From NCBI RefSeq assembly GCF_002266855.1, contig NZ_NGJN01000003.1, positions 310,001 through 374,000 of the forward strand: 64,000 bases of DNA, in the 5' to 3' direction. This DNA comes from Winogradskyella aurantia (GTDB taxonomy: Bacteria > Bacteroidota > Bacteroidia > Flavobacteriales > Flavobacteriaceae). Position numbers and translations under genes: made by a program. This document shows positions 9,323 to 17,004 of this stretch, in pieces. Under the pieces are notes generated by a model, which worked only from the letters and a program-made list of their open reading frames with translations, was not told where the DNA came from and ran no database searches. Every line of letters starts with the position of its first letter. The first letter of the stretch is position 1.

Positions 9323-9330
9323 TATTTTTG
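9323..9330 (+). promoter_or_regulatory. Candidate -7 box for the second T9SS protein gene
   Basis: TATTTTTG matches TAnnTTTG, 96 bp before the ATG at 9427. The identical octamer lies before the peptide gene (12532), the barrel gene (14972) and glnK (60371). No matching -33 element was found. The rest of the 465-bp gap from 8962 holds only the terminator and a weak inverted repeat. Confidence 0.4.
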
Positions 9331-9426
9331 TATGACTAAAAATAAGTCTATCGTATATCTAGAAATCATGCACTCCTTTTGAGGCTTTTAAAAAATTATT
9401 TTCAACCAAATAACCCCCTAAGACTA

Positions 9427-12366
9427 ATGAAAATAGTTTATAGACACGTATGTCTGTTTATTGGCTTGTTTTGTTATAGCTTTATAGCAAACAGCCAAGA
9501 TATTCTCTATAACGAATCATTTACTAATCAAACTGGTAAAGGCGCCACGGGAGCTACCCCAACTGTGGACTTATCTGATGTAACATGGACGATTGACTTT
9601 AGCGATGCTGATTTAAGCAACGCCTATAGGTTTAGAGTACGTGATATAGGGGGCAACCCCTTATTTGAAGGGCGTAACGTGGGCAATTCAACTTGGTTAT
9701 CACCAGCTATTCCTATCAGTAACTTTTCAAATATATCTTTTAGCATTGACGCCTCTCAAGGAAATAATACTCTCGACAATTCCGATAGTATGACCACGCA
9801 ATACCGCTTAGATGGCGGAAATTGGCTTACGGCCGACACCAATGGATTCTTACAAAACGATTATGGTTCGGTAATCATAAGTCAAACTGGACTTAGCGGA
9901 TCTACGCTAGAAATACGGGTCAGAATGGTAAACAATGCCAATAATGAACGTCATAGAATTGATAATATCTTGGTCACAGGTACAGCACCCTGTTCAGAAG
10001 CCGAGGACATTAGCAACCTTACAGGCACTGGGGCTAATACCTCTGCAATTCTGGCTTGGACAAATAGTGCTTGTTTTGATGAGGTGCTCATTATTGGAAA
10101 GAATGGAAGTTCCCCTATTGCTCAACCTAATGGGGATGGCTCTAATTATTTATCCAATAGTTACTTTGGAGCTGGATTAGAAATAGCTAACGATGAATTT
10201 GTTGTTTATAACGATACAGGGGATACAACGATAGTTACCAATCTCACAAACGGGAATACCTATTTTTTTACTGTTTATACACGCTTAGGTTTAGATTGGA
10301 GTTCAGGAGTAACGGTTAGTGTGGTTCCTGAAATTACGTATTGTGATTCCAACAGCTCAAGTGTAGAGTTTGAGCATATCACCCGTGTGCGTCTTAATAC
10401 AATTGATAATGACCCAGGAGACAATGGAGCGACCTTTTACAGCGATTTTACAACATTATCAACAGATTTAACGAAAGGAAATGACTATACCATAACTATT
10501 ACTGCTTTTAAGTCACTTATTAATGATCCTTTAGTATTCTCCGTTTGGATAGACTACAACGCTAATGGGGATTTTAATGACACGGGGGAATTAGTTTTTC
10601 AACAAACCGCAATCACCACAGAAGTGAATGGTACATTTACGGTTCCAATAACAAGTTCTGTAGGAACAACTCGAATGCGTGTTTCAATGAAGTTTGATAC
10701 CCCATCAACACCTTGTGAAACCTCATTTTTTTATGGTGAGGTGGAAGATTATAGTATAAATTTAACGGGTAGTGTTCCCTACATCTACGACTTAGGCTGG
10801 CAACCCGCAAATCCAAACGGTGTAGCAACATCTGTGGATACTATCTCTATTATTAATGGAGAGGCTCTCTTTACTGATAATACTAAGGCCAATAGTATAA
10901 CTATTAATCCTACCGGTGCCATGCGTGTTGACCCCAATGTTGTAATTGATATTTCTGACCAAATGACATTAGAGTCTGTATCTAATGCTTTCTCGAGTCT
11001 TATAAGCGATGGCATCATTTTAGGGTCTTTGAATTACAAGCGGCATGTCAATGAATTCAATACTACACCAGGTTCTACTACAGGAAGTAATGATTTGGTT
11101 GCCCCACCTTTAACCAATATAGCATTAACATTTAATACCTTTAGAAACTTACCCGGAAATTCCGTGATTCCATCAGGAACAATAGGTGGTGTTCCGTCAT
11201 TTTTGTTTGGTCCATTTAACAGAGATACCAATACTTACATCAATTACAACGCCAGTAATGATAATGATATTTTATTGGCAGGTATAGGATATCGCACAGC
11301 CTCGACAGTTTCCGGAGGGTCGCCTTTAACATTTACTGGTGAAATACGCAATGATATTGTTTCCATTCCTATTAGTATAGGTTCTGGAAGTCAGTGGAAT
11401 TTAATTGGAAATCCTTATCCGTCTTACATCAACAGTGGCGATTTCTTATCAGCCAATGCATCGGTATTGGATGCTGATGCCGTCGGAATTTATGGTTATG
11501 ATGGAACAGCCCAGAATGGTTGGACAATCCTTAATTTTAATACCATGAATACAACTGACAATTTAGCTCCTGGACAAGGATTTATGATCGCAGCAGAAGG
11601 CACTAATAGTGTGAGTTTTACACCAGCCATGCGTCGCAATACAGGAGGTGATGATTTTATTGAAGGCCGTTCGGCTTCGCCAAATCATATGTTCATCTTG
11701 GAATTAACGGCAGAACAGACCTATAATACTAGTTTTTACTTTAATGCAAATTCTACCCGTGGCCTAGACCCGGGTTATGATGCTGCAGCCTTTGGCGAAA
11801 ATGCTGGTGCGACGCCCATTTATTCCCATTTGGTGCAGGATAATACAGGACGAGCCATGGCCATGCAATCCTTGGGCGAAACCGATTTTAATGACATCTC
11901 TATTCCATTGGGCGTTAATGTCAATCAAGGCACCCAACTGCGGTTTAGTATTGGCGAAACCACCTTGCCAAGTGCCATTCAAGTCTATTTGGAGGATCAA
12001 ATTGCCAATACAGCGACCTTGTTAAATACTAGTGATTACGTATTCACGCCAAACAATAACCTGTCCGGAACCGGACGGTTCTTCTTGCGCTTTACAGACA
12101 GTGCACTAGGTACCGCAAATAATCCGTTGGACGTCATTAATATCTTTACGGATGATAATACCAGAACCTTAGTGATTACAGGCCAATTGGAGACTATAAC
12201 TACTATCTCACTTTACGACCTACAAGGCCGTCTAACGCTCCAAAATCCCTTAAATACTAACGACACAACCCACAGCATTGCCGTAGGTCATTTGAGTACT
12301 GGGGTTTATGTTGTGGAATTGCAAAGCCAAAATGGTAGTAGAACACAAAAGATCAATTTAAAATAA
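9427..12366 (+). CDS. Secreted GEVED-domain protein with T9SS type A sorting domain
   Basis: The frame is open from a TTG at 9379, but the ATG at 9427 starts a proper signal peptide (MKIVYRHVCLFIGLFCYSF, then ANSQ), giving 979 residues. An N-terminal adhesin-like sandwich is followed by a fibronectin-III-like stretch (about 185-295). A GEVED domain follows (about 300-445) with VWIDYNANGDF and the signature FYGEVEDY. The rest, from about residue 450, parallels the upstream paralogue and ends in a T9SS sorting domain (YDLQGRL, GVYVVELQS, KINLK). The two genes are probably a tandem duplication of the C-terminal half joined to different N-terminal halves. The ligand or substrate is unknown. Confidence 0.87.
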   Translation: MKIVYRHVCLFIGLFCYSFIANSQDILYNESFTNQTGKGATGATPTVDLSDVTWTIDFSDADLSNAYRFRVRDIGGNPLFEGRNVGNSTWLSPAIPISNFSNISFSIDASQGNNTLDNSDSMTTQYRLDGGNWLTADTNGFLQNDYGSVIISQTGLSGSTLEIRVRMVNNANNERHRIDNILVTGTAPCSEAEDISNLTGTGANTSAILAWTNSACFDEVLIIGKNGSSPIAQPNGDGSNYLSNSYFGAGLEIANDEFVVYNDTGDTTIVTNLTNGNTYFFTVYTRLGLDWSSGVTVSVVPEITYCDSNSSSVEFEHITRVRLNTIDNDPGDNGATFYSDFTTLSTDLTKGNDYTITITAFKSLINDPLVFSVWIDYNANGDFNDTGELVFQQTAITTEVNGTFTVPITSSVGTTRMRVSMKFDTPSTPCETSFFYGEVEDYSINLTGSVPYIYDLGWQPANPNGVATSVDTISIINGEALFTDNTKANSITINPTGAMRVDPNVVIDISDQMTLESVSNAFSSLISDGIILGSLNYKRHVNEFNTTPGSTTGSNDLVAPPLTNIALTFNTFRNLPGNSVIPSGTIGGVPSFLFGPFNRDTNTYINYNASNDNDILLAGIGYRTASTVSGGSPLTFTGEIRNDIVSIPISIGSGSQWNLIGNPYPSYINSGDFLSANASVLDADAVGIYGYDGTAQNGWTILNFNTMNTTDNLAPGQGFMIAAEGTNSVSFTPAMRRNTGGDDFIEGRSASPNHMFILELTAEQTYNTSFYFNANSTRGLDPGYDAAAFGENAGATPIYSHLVQDNTGRAMAMQSLGETDFNDISIPLGVNVNQGTQLRFSIGETTLPSAIQVYLEDQIANTATLLNTSDYVFTPNNNLSGTGRFFLRFTDSALGTANNPLDVINIFTDDNTRTLVITGQLETITTISLYDLQGRLTLQNPLNTNDTTHSIAVGHLSTGVYVVELQSQNGSRTQKINLK

Positions 12367-12387
12367 GATTTTGTCTTGACCGTTTAT

Positions 12388-12418
12388 TTAAGGCCTGATT
12401 TGGAAGATAGGCCTTTAC
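12388..12418 (+). terminator. Weak candidate terminator after the second T9SS gene
   Basis: AAGGCCT (12390-12396) pairs with AGGCCTT (12409-12415) across a 12-base loop, but only a very short T-run follows. It may reduce read-through into the peptide gene. Confidence 0.35.
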
Positions 12419-12531
12419 CCAAGCTCATATTACGACCCTATTACTTGCGATATCCAAATTTATTTCAAGTTCTTTAATTTGTTTTAATGTAAACCTTTTT
12501 ATATTTTCCTTTTTTAAATAAATTATTTTAT

Positions 12532-12539
12532 TATTTTTG
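12532..12539 (+). promoter_or_regulatory. Candidate -7 box of the peptide/kinase cassette
   Basis: TATTTTTG fits TAnnTTTG and lies 22 bp before the ATG of the small peptide gene, so the cassette probably has its own promoter and a short leader. The -33 region is T-rich without an exact TTTG. Confidence 0.45.
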
Positions 12540-12561
12540 AACCAAATTTAGGGCAATAGCC

Positions 12562-12723
12562 ATGAACAAAAAGAACAATACTGATAAAATCACACGTAAG
12601 GACGCCCTTAAGAAAATGGGGAAATATGCAGCCCTAACTGCTATTGGTACATTTGTGATTTTGAATCCACAGAAGTCGCAAGCACAGTCACCACCAGATC
12701 CAGGAGGAAATCCTTTCGATTAA
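12562..12723 (+). CDS. Small secreted peptide precursor (53 residues), Tat-like leader
   Basis: This short ORF runs from ATG 12562 to TAA 12721-12723. The sequence opens MNKKNNTDKITRKDALKK, then a hydrophobic stretch (KYAALTAIGTFVIL, about 21-34), then NPQKSQAQ, and ends SPPDPGGNPFD. TRKDALK resembles a Tat motif (S/T-R-R-x-F-L-K) with Lys for the second Arg and Ala for Phe. A signal-peptidase site near SQA-Q or AQ-S would release an acidic Pro/Gly-rich peptide of about 11-13 residues. It has its own promoter-like box and ends 19 bp before the kinase-like gene. I do not recognise the family; a modified-peptide precursor is an inference from context. Confidence 0.7.
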   Translation: MNKKNNTDKITRKDALKKMGKYAALTAIGTFVILNPQKSQAQSPPDPGGNPFD

Positions 12724-12742
12724 TTAATCCCTTTTTTTTAGT

Positions 12743-13879
12743 TTGAATACGCAGCTCGCGCCGACATATCAGTATATGTTTGGTGATTTTTGGGTATTTT
12801 GGTTTTCGAGCTCCAATCGATACAGTGTTGTGGAAGCCTCCCTGAAGACGCTTTTGGACACCTATCTAAGCAGTTATTCAACCGAACAGTTTAAGTCTAG
12901 CCTCCTTACTCAGAAGCTGAGTGATGACCCTGAGGTCATACAGCAACAGCTTGAAGCTTACCTCACCACCTGTAATACGCCTGAAGAGACCCACGGGGTG
13001 TCATCTGATGTAGCTATAGATGTATCTAAACGTCATATTCTTAAAACCTACGCCCTAGGCAATAAACACTTCCGTATTTATTATGACTCTGAATTGGTTT
13101 TAAAGACAATCCATCCAGCAATGGCACACCTAGAAACCAAAGACCAGTTAGACCTTGCAATGGTTTTTGACCTCTACCTTCATAATGACCAACTTCATTT
13201 ATTTAAAAACAGACGGCTAATAAAACGTGTTGCGAAACGAAAGTATCATCTCATACAAGGGAAGTTTGTTATGGAACTGATATGTCAGCTTCATGACAAA
13301 ACCGAAGACCATTGGATTGGCACCTTTCATGGCTCTGCCATTTCCGATAGCAAATCGGCCATTCTATTTGTGGGTAACTCAGGTAGTGGGAAAAGTACTT
13401 TATGTACCTTGCTTATGGCCTATGGCTATGAACTCTTAGCCGATGATGTAACACCATTGTTAGCTGCTGATAACGAGTTGTACCGCAATCCACTAGCGGT
13501 TTCCCTAAAAGAAGGCGCCTTTGGGCTTCTCGAAGCTGAATTTGACGATTTTAAGGATTTACCTGAGATTCTTTTCAACAGGCAGAAAGGTCGCCTGAAG
13601 TATTTACCAGGCAAAGCACCACATAAATCCCATTACCCCTGTAGGGCCATTGTAAAAGTCAATTACCAAAGCAAGTCAAGCACCCTCTTGGAAGAAATCT
13701 CAGTTAAGACCATTTTAGAAACCTTTATACCCGATTCCTGGCTATCCCCAGATCCTAAGCATGCTAAGCAGTTTTTGGAGTGGTTAAGCCAGCAACAGTT
13801 CTATCAATTGACTTATAGTGACACCACGTCTGCTATAAAGACCCTATCAAATGTATTCGAAAGCGCGGAAAGACACTAA
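12743..13879 (+). CDS. HPr-kinase/serine-kinase-like protein
   Basis: This protein of up to 378 residues resembles the C-terminal catalytic domain of HPr kinase. A His-Gly pair (FHGSAI, His196) precedes the P-loop GNSGSGKST (211-219), and LADDVTPL (Asp234-Asp235) matches the HPrK VADDxV acidic pair. The N-terminal half is unlike HPrK and resembles stand-alone kinase-like proteins seen in peptide-modification and PqqD-type clusters. The TTG start at 12743 keeps the first strand (YQYMFGDFWVFW); ATG 12776 is the alternative. It lies between the small peptide and a nucleotidyltransferase-fold gene. No HPr gene is nearby, so the phosphoryl acceptor is open; the small peptide is a candidate by position only. 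Confidence 0.75.
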   Translation: MNTQLAPTYQYMFGDFWVFWFSSSNRYSVVEASLKTLLDTYLSSYSTEQFKSSLLTQKLSDDPEVIQQQLEAYLTTCNTPEETHGVSSDVAIDVSKRHILKTYALGNKHFRIYYDSELVLKTIHPAMAHLETKDQLDLAMVFDLYLHNDQLHLFKNRRLIKRVAKRKYHLIQGKFVMELICQLHDKTEDHWIGTFHGSAISDSKSAILFVGNSGSGKSTLCTLLMAYGYELLADDVTPLLAADNELYRNPLAVSLKEGAFGLLEAEFDDFKDLPEILFNRQKGRLKYLPGKAPHKSHYPCRAIVKVNYQSKSSTLLEEISVKTILETFIPDSWLSPDPKHAKQFLEWLSQQQFYQLTYSDTTSAIKTLSNVFESAERH

Positions 13880-13912
13880 GTCTATGTATATTTATCCCGA
13901 AAATTAATCCCT

Positions 13913-14950
13913 TTGGGACATTTAAGCACTACATACCAGCGTATCGCCGATATTCTCAGTTTTGAGGTACCCACTGACACATTGGAAGGCACTCTAAATC
14001 AAGATAATTTTGATTGGGATGCCATTGTGGTTGAAGGTAGTAAGCATTTGGTACTTCCGGCTATTTACTGCCGACTGAAGGCCAAAAACCTTTTGCATTG
14101 TTTGCCTGTGGACCTTAAGTCCTACCTCGAAGAACTGACTGCTATAAACCGAAACCGAAATACGGCTATACTAAAACAAGTCAATTCCATTTCTGACCTA
14201 CTTCAGAAACATCATATCCCTCATGTATTTTTAAAAGGTTCAGCCCTTTTAGCACTTAATGTATATGAGGATCTTGCTGAACGTATGGTGGGCGATATTG
14301 ATATTTTGATAGAAAAGCAACAAATTCAGAAAGCCTTTCATGTATTGCGTCAAAACGGTTATAGCCAAACGAGAAGTTTTAATTACCAAACTAATGGTTT
14401 TAGACATCTTGATAGCTTAATAAATCCAAATGCCCTTGCTGCGGTTGAACTACACGAAGAACTATTTAATCAAAGGTATACCTATTTAATGCGTGGAAGT
14501 GAGATGTTAAATTCAAAAATGACCATCAATAGTCTCAGTATGCCTAAGCCAAAACAGCTTTACGAGCACATCATCCTAGCGTCACAGGTTAATGACTACA
14601 GCTACTTCTATAATAGCTTCAATTTTAAGATAGCCTATGACACTCTTGTGCTCTCAACAATGAATCAACAAGAGGAGTTGAATCAAGATTTAGTGCAGAC
14701 CAAGTATGGCATGGCCTTTCTGAGTATCCTACAGTTCCATTTTAAAGACTTCAGATCTAAAGAATTAATAAAAACTGGAACAAGGAAGCTATTTCTATAC
14801 AAACTTGAAAATAAATTCCCAATTCTACGATCTCTTATCCGTGGGCTAAAATACCTATCGTTTTACATATTTTCGCGTCTAGAGCTGTTATTAACCAACA
14901 TGTCATATCGAAAATATATCATAAACAAGATATTTATATTTGATAAATAG
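13913..14950 (+). CDS. Nucleotidyltransferase family protein
   Basis: This 345-residue protein looks like the family-5 nucleotidyltransferase-fold proteins. FLKGSALL (about 106-113) is followed by RMVGDIDILIE (124-134), whose Asp128 and Asp130 fit the GS...DxD metal site. A later HLDSLINPNALAAVELHEEL stretch fits the third acidic strand. The start is TTG at 13913: the frame is open only from 13880, and the first in-frame ATG falls between the two active-site motifs, so a TTG (or rarer) start is needed. A 13-bp sequence just before it (AATTAATCCCTTT) also precedes the kinase gene. Members occur in some lasso-peptide and PqqD-type clusters. The substrate is unknown. Confidence 0.75.
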   Translation: MGHLSTTYQRIADILSFEVPTDTLEGTLNQDNFDWDAIVVEGSKHLVLPAIYCRLKAKNLLHCLPVDLKSYLEELTAINRNRNTAILKQVNSISDLLQKHHIPHVFLKGSALLALNVYEDLAERMVGDIDILIEKQQIQKAFHVLRQNGYSQTRSFNYQTNGFRHLDSLINPNALAAVELHEELFNQRYTYLMRGSEMLNSKMTINSLSMPKPKQLYEHIILASQVNDYSYFYNSFNFKIAYDTLVLSTMNQQEELNQDLVQTKYGMAFLSILQFHFKDFRSKELIKTGTRKLFLYKLENKFPILRSLIRGLKYLSFYIFSRLELLLTNMSYRKYIINKIFIFDK

Positions 14951-14971
14951 GTGATTTTATGAAGAAAAATG

Positions 14972-14979
14972 TATTTTTG
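14972..14979 (+). promoter_or_regulatory. Candidate -7 box for the outer-membrane barrel gene
   Basis: TATTTTTG (TAnnTTTG) lies 38 bp before the ATG at 15018 and 21 bp after the preceding stop, suggesting that the barrel gene has its own promoter and is not simply part of the peptide cassette. Confidence 0.45.
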
Positions 14980-15017
14980 ATTTATTATTGTAAAGATCAA
15001 ACATATACTTCTAACAT

Positions 15018-15620
15018 ATGAAAAGATTATTTTTAGTCATACTTGCAGTCGTAATATCAACTGGCTGTTTTGCTCAGTTTTCAACACTAGATAGGTCAGT
15101 CGATAGAAATGAATGGTTGTTCTCTCTTGGCGTTAATAGTATTAATTCCTTGGGAACTAAAAATCCTTTTGAAGGACTAGGAGATTGGGGCTACAAATAC
15201 CCTCTAGCCTTAAATATAGAATCTAGATGGACTAATCTTTTGGCTATTGATGTAGGCCTTAGTTTAAATGGATTTAATGAAGGTCAGCGATTGGATACTA
15301 GTGGGCCACCAGAAAGAGATCTTACCTATTTTGCTGTGGACGTGGCATTAAAATACTACTTTGGGGAATATATTCTTCCTAAAGCTGAGTGGATTGATTT
15401 CTATGCAGCCGCTGGACCAGGGCTCTTTATTCTGGATAACACAAATATTTCCCTTAATGCAGGTGGTGGGGTAGTGTTCTGGTTTGGAAGAAGTAAATCT
15501 TATGGATTAAAAGCACAAGGCGTAGGTAAATTTGCTTTAAACCACAGTAATAGTGGTAGTGATTATGCAAATAATCACTTTCAATACAGTTTACAATTCA
15601 TTATCAGATTCTCTAAATAA
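15018..15620 (+). CDS. Outer-membrane beta-barrel protein, OmpA/OmpW-like size
   Basis: This 200-residue protein has a signal peptide (MKRLFLVILAVVISTGCFAQ) and then alternating hydrophobic/polar strands (LALNIESRW, LLAIDVGLSL, YFAVDVALKYYF, YGLKAQGVGKFAL), ending in FQYSLQFIIRFSK. A terminal aromatic near the C-terminus and about eight amphipathic strands fit a small outer-membrane barrel. There is no OmpA peptidoglycan-binding domain. It follows the kinase/nucleotidyltransferase genes but has a separate promoter-like box, so a shared function is unproven. Confidence 0.75.
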   Translation: MKRLFLVILAVVISTGCFAQFSTLDRSVDRNEWLFSLGVNSINSLGTKNPFEGLGDWGYKYPLALNIESRWTNLLAIDVGLSLNGFNEGQRLDTSGPPERDLTYFAVDVALKYYFGEYILPKAEWIDFYAAAGPGLFILDNTNISLNAGGGVVFWFGRSKSYGLKAQGVGKFALNHSNSGSDYANNHFQYSLQFIIRFSK

Positions 15621-15970
15621 CATAAAAGAATCTCATTCCCTTTTAGAAATTAAAAAAGCTATAATTCGTCAGACAAAGAGAATTTAAGAGATGTTTGTTA
15701 TACCATCCTGGTTTATGAGCCATCTTATTATTTACTCTGGTGTTTATTTTTAGTTACATCAAGATTATAATGATTCGGCCATTCAATTAATGGATAATCT
15801 TTTTTACATCTTATAATTTTCAGCATAAAATCTTTAGTAATCAACAAAAATCAATATACTAGATTTTGGAGTGAATAGACTTTCTATAATTGAAACCGAT
15901 TCAACACACAAATCCGTAGTTGTTTCTTAACTTGATACCCTGAAAACAGCGCTTAAAAATACTTTAAACA
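15621..15970. other. 350-bp intergenic region, nothing recognised
   Basis: No gene, hairpin terminator or RNA was identified here. It is AT-rich sequence leading into the 97-bp tandem repeats. Confidence 0.5.
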
Positions 15971-16261
15971 AAACTATTGCACAATTAAGCATTTACATAT
16001 TAAAGGGATTACATATCCCAAAGCGTTCCGCTTTGAAAATAGCCCAAACAAAAAAACGCTCAAGCCAAAACTATTGCAGAATTAAGCGTTTAAATGCAGA
16101 AGGGATTGCATATCCCAAAGCGTTCCGCTTTGAAAATAGCCCAAACAAAAAAACGCTCAAGCCAAAACTATTGCAGAATTAAGCGTTTACATATTAAAGG
16201 GATTAGATATCCCAAAGCGTTCCGCTTTGAAAATAGTCAAAAAGAAAAAACGCTCAAGCGA
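15971..16261. repeat. 97-bp tandem repeat, three copies
   Basis: Units start at 15971, 16068 and 16165 (AAACTATTGC), exactly 97 bp apart. Each has two small hairpins in a row: GGGAT(5 nt)ATCCC and AAAGCGttcCGCTTT. Across unit junctions AAACGCT and AGCGTTT pair on the minus strand, followed by a T-run, so each junction resembles a weak minus-strand terminator. The third copy diverges on its right side, where it forms the left arm of the long terminator beside tRNA-Arg. It probably arose by duplication of the tRNA downstream region. Confidence 0.88.
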
Positions 16262-16288
16262 GCTTGGCGTTTTTTCTTTTTGACTATT
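16236..16288 (-). terminator. Long-stem terminator of tRNA-Arg
   Basis: The arms share 22 perfect bases (AATAGTCAAAAAGAAAAAAC and GC, then the complement on the far side) around an inner CAAG/CTTG stem. On the minus strand the stem is followed by T-rich sequence starting seven bases after the tRNA 3' end. The A/T-rich arms make it active in either direction. Confidence 0.8.
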
Positions 16289-16294
16289 TATTCG

Positions 16295-16368
16295 TGACCG
16301 CGGAGGGATTCGAACCCCCAACCCTCAGAGCCGAAATCTGATATTCTATCCAGTTGAACTACGCAGCC
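16295..16368 (-). tRNA. tRNA-Arg (anticodon TCG)
   Basis: The 74-nt cloverleaf reads GGCTGCG at the 5' end, pairing (two G-T pairs) with CGCGGTC before discriminator A. The anticodon stem TCAGA/TCTGA encloses TTTCGGC, so the anticodon is TCG (reads CGA). The T arm has TTCGAAT. The 3' CCA is not encoded. It starts 32 bp after the yqeY stop on the same strand, so it may be co-transcribed with yqeY. Confidence 0.93.
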
Positions 16369-16400
16369 ATAATACCCAGCATATGGATATATTATTTTAT

Positions 16401-16853
16401 TTATTGACTTAATTGTTGCTTTACAATCGTAGAGATGGTCTTACCATCTGCACGACCCGCCAATTCCTTATTCACAATGCCCATAACCTTGCCCATATCC
16501 TTCATGCCTTCTGCACCTATATCATCTATGGTCATAACGACTACCTTCTCAATTTCCTCTTCCGTTAACGCCTCTGGCAAAAATTGACTGATCACTTCAG
16601 CTTGCGCCAACTCAGGCTCAGCTAAATCCTTGCGGTCTTGCTCTAAGTAAATAGCAGCACTATCCTTGCGCTGTTTTACCAATTTCTGAAGGATTTTAAG
16701 CTCCTCCTCTTCTGATAATTCCGCCTTACCGCCAGATGCTGTTTGTGCCAACAAAATGGCTGATTTAACCGCCCTTAGCGCCTCTAAAGCCACTTGGTCC
16801 TTGCTCTTCATTGCAGTCTTCATGGCACCCATAATATCCGTTTGCAAACTCAT
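16401..16853 (-). CDS. GatB/YqeY domain-containing protein
   Basis: This 150-residue YqeY-type protein consists of the tRNA-binding helical domain related to the GatB tail. Characteristic stretches are LQTDIMGAMKTAMKSKD, ALRAVKSAI, KQRKDSAAIYLEQDRKDLAEPE, and the terminal GKVMGIVNKELAGRADGKTISTIVKQQL. The free-standing form has no proven reaction; some role in tRNA charging is assumed from homology. It lies downstream of ftsZ as in many Bacteroidota, but a terminator separates it from the division cluster. Confidence 0.93.
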   Translation of the reverse strand: MSLQTDIMGAMKTAMKSKDQVALEALRAVKSAILLAQTASGGKAELSEEEELKILQKLVKQRKDSAAIYLEQDRKDLAEPELAQAEVISQFLPEALTEEEIEKVVVMTIDDIGAEGMKDMGKVMGIVNKELAGRADGKTISTIVKQQLSQ

Positions 16854-16929
16854 GGTAATCTGTGTTTAATTGGATGGCGAAGATACAAAAATCTTAGGCA
16901 GTACTTAATACGACTTTTAAAAATTATAA

Positions 16930-16968
16930 CACAAAAAGCCCAAAACGCTGGAGAGACGTTTTGGGCTT
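16930..16968 (-). terminator. Terminator of the division cluster (after ftsZ)
   Basis: AAGCCCAAAACG (16936-16947) pairs perfectly with CGTTTTGGGCTT (16957-16968) over a 9-base loop. On the minus strand the stem is followed by TTTTTGTG. It lies 36 bp after the ftsZ stop. Confidence 0.85.
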
Positions 16969-17004
16969 GACTTGGTGTTGATAACACTTAAACTTAATTT
17001 GCTA

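Noticed and set aside
9379..9426. Earlier TTG start for the second T9SS protein
   Set aside because: It would put 16 polar residues before a normal signal peptide; ATG 9427 starts the signal directly.
15971..16261. CRISPR or attachment-site repeats next to a tRNA
   Set aside because: The copies are contiguous, without unique spacers, and no integrase or duplicated tRNA end is present.
16094..16297. A 67-residue plus-strand frame in the 97-bp repeats
   Set aside because: It is generated by the repeats and the terminator and has no independent support.
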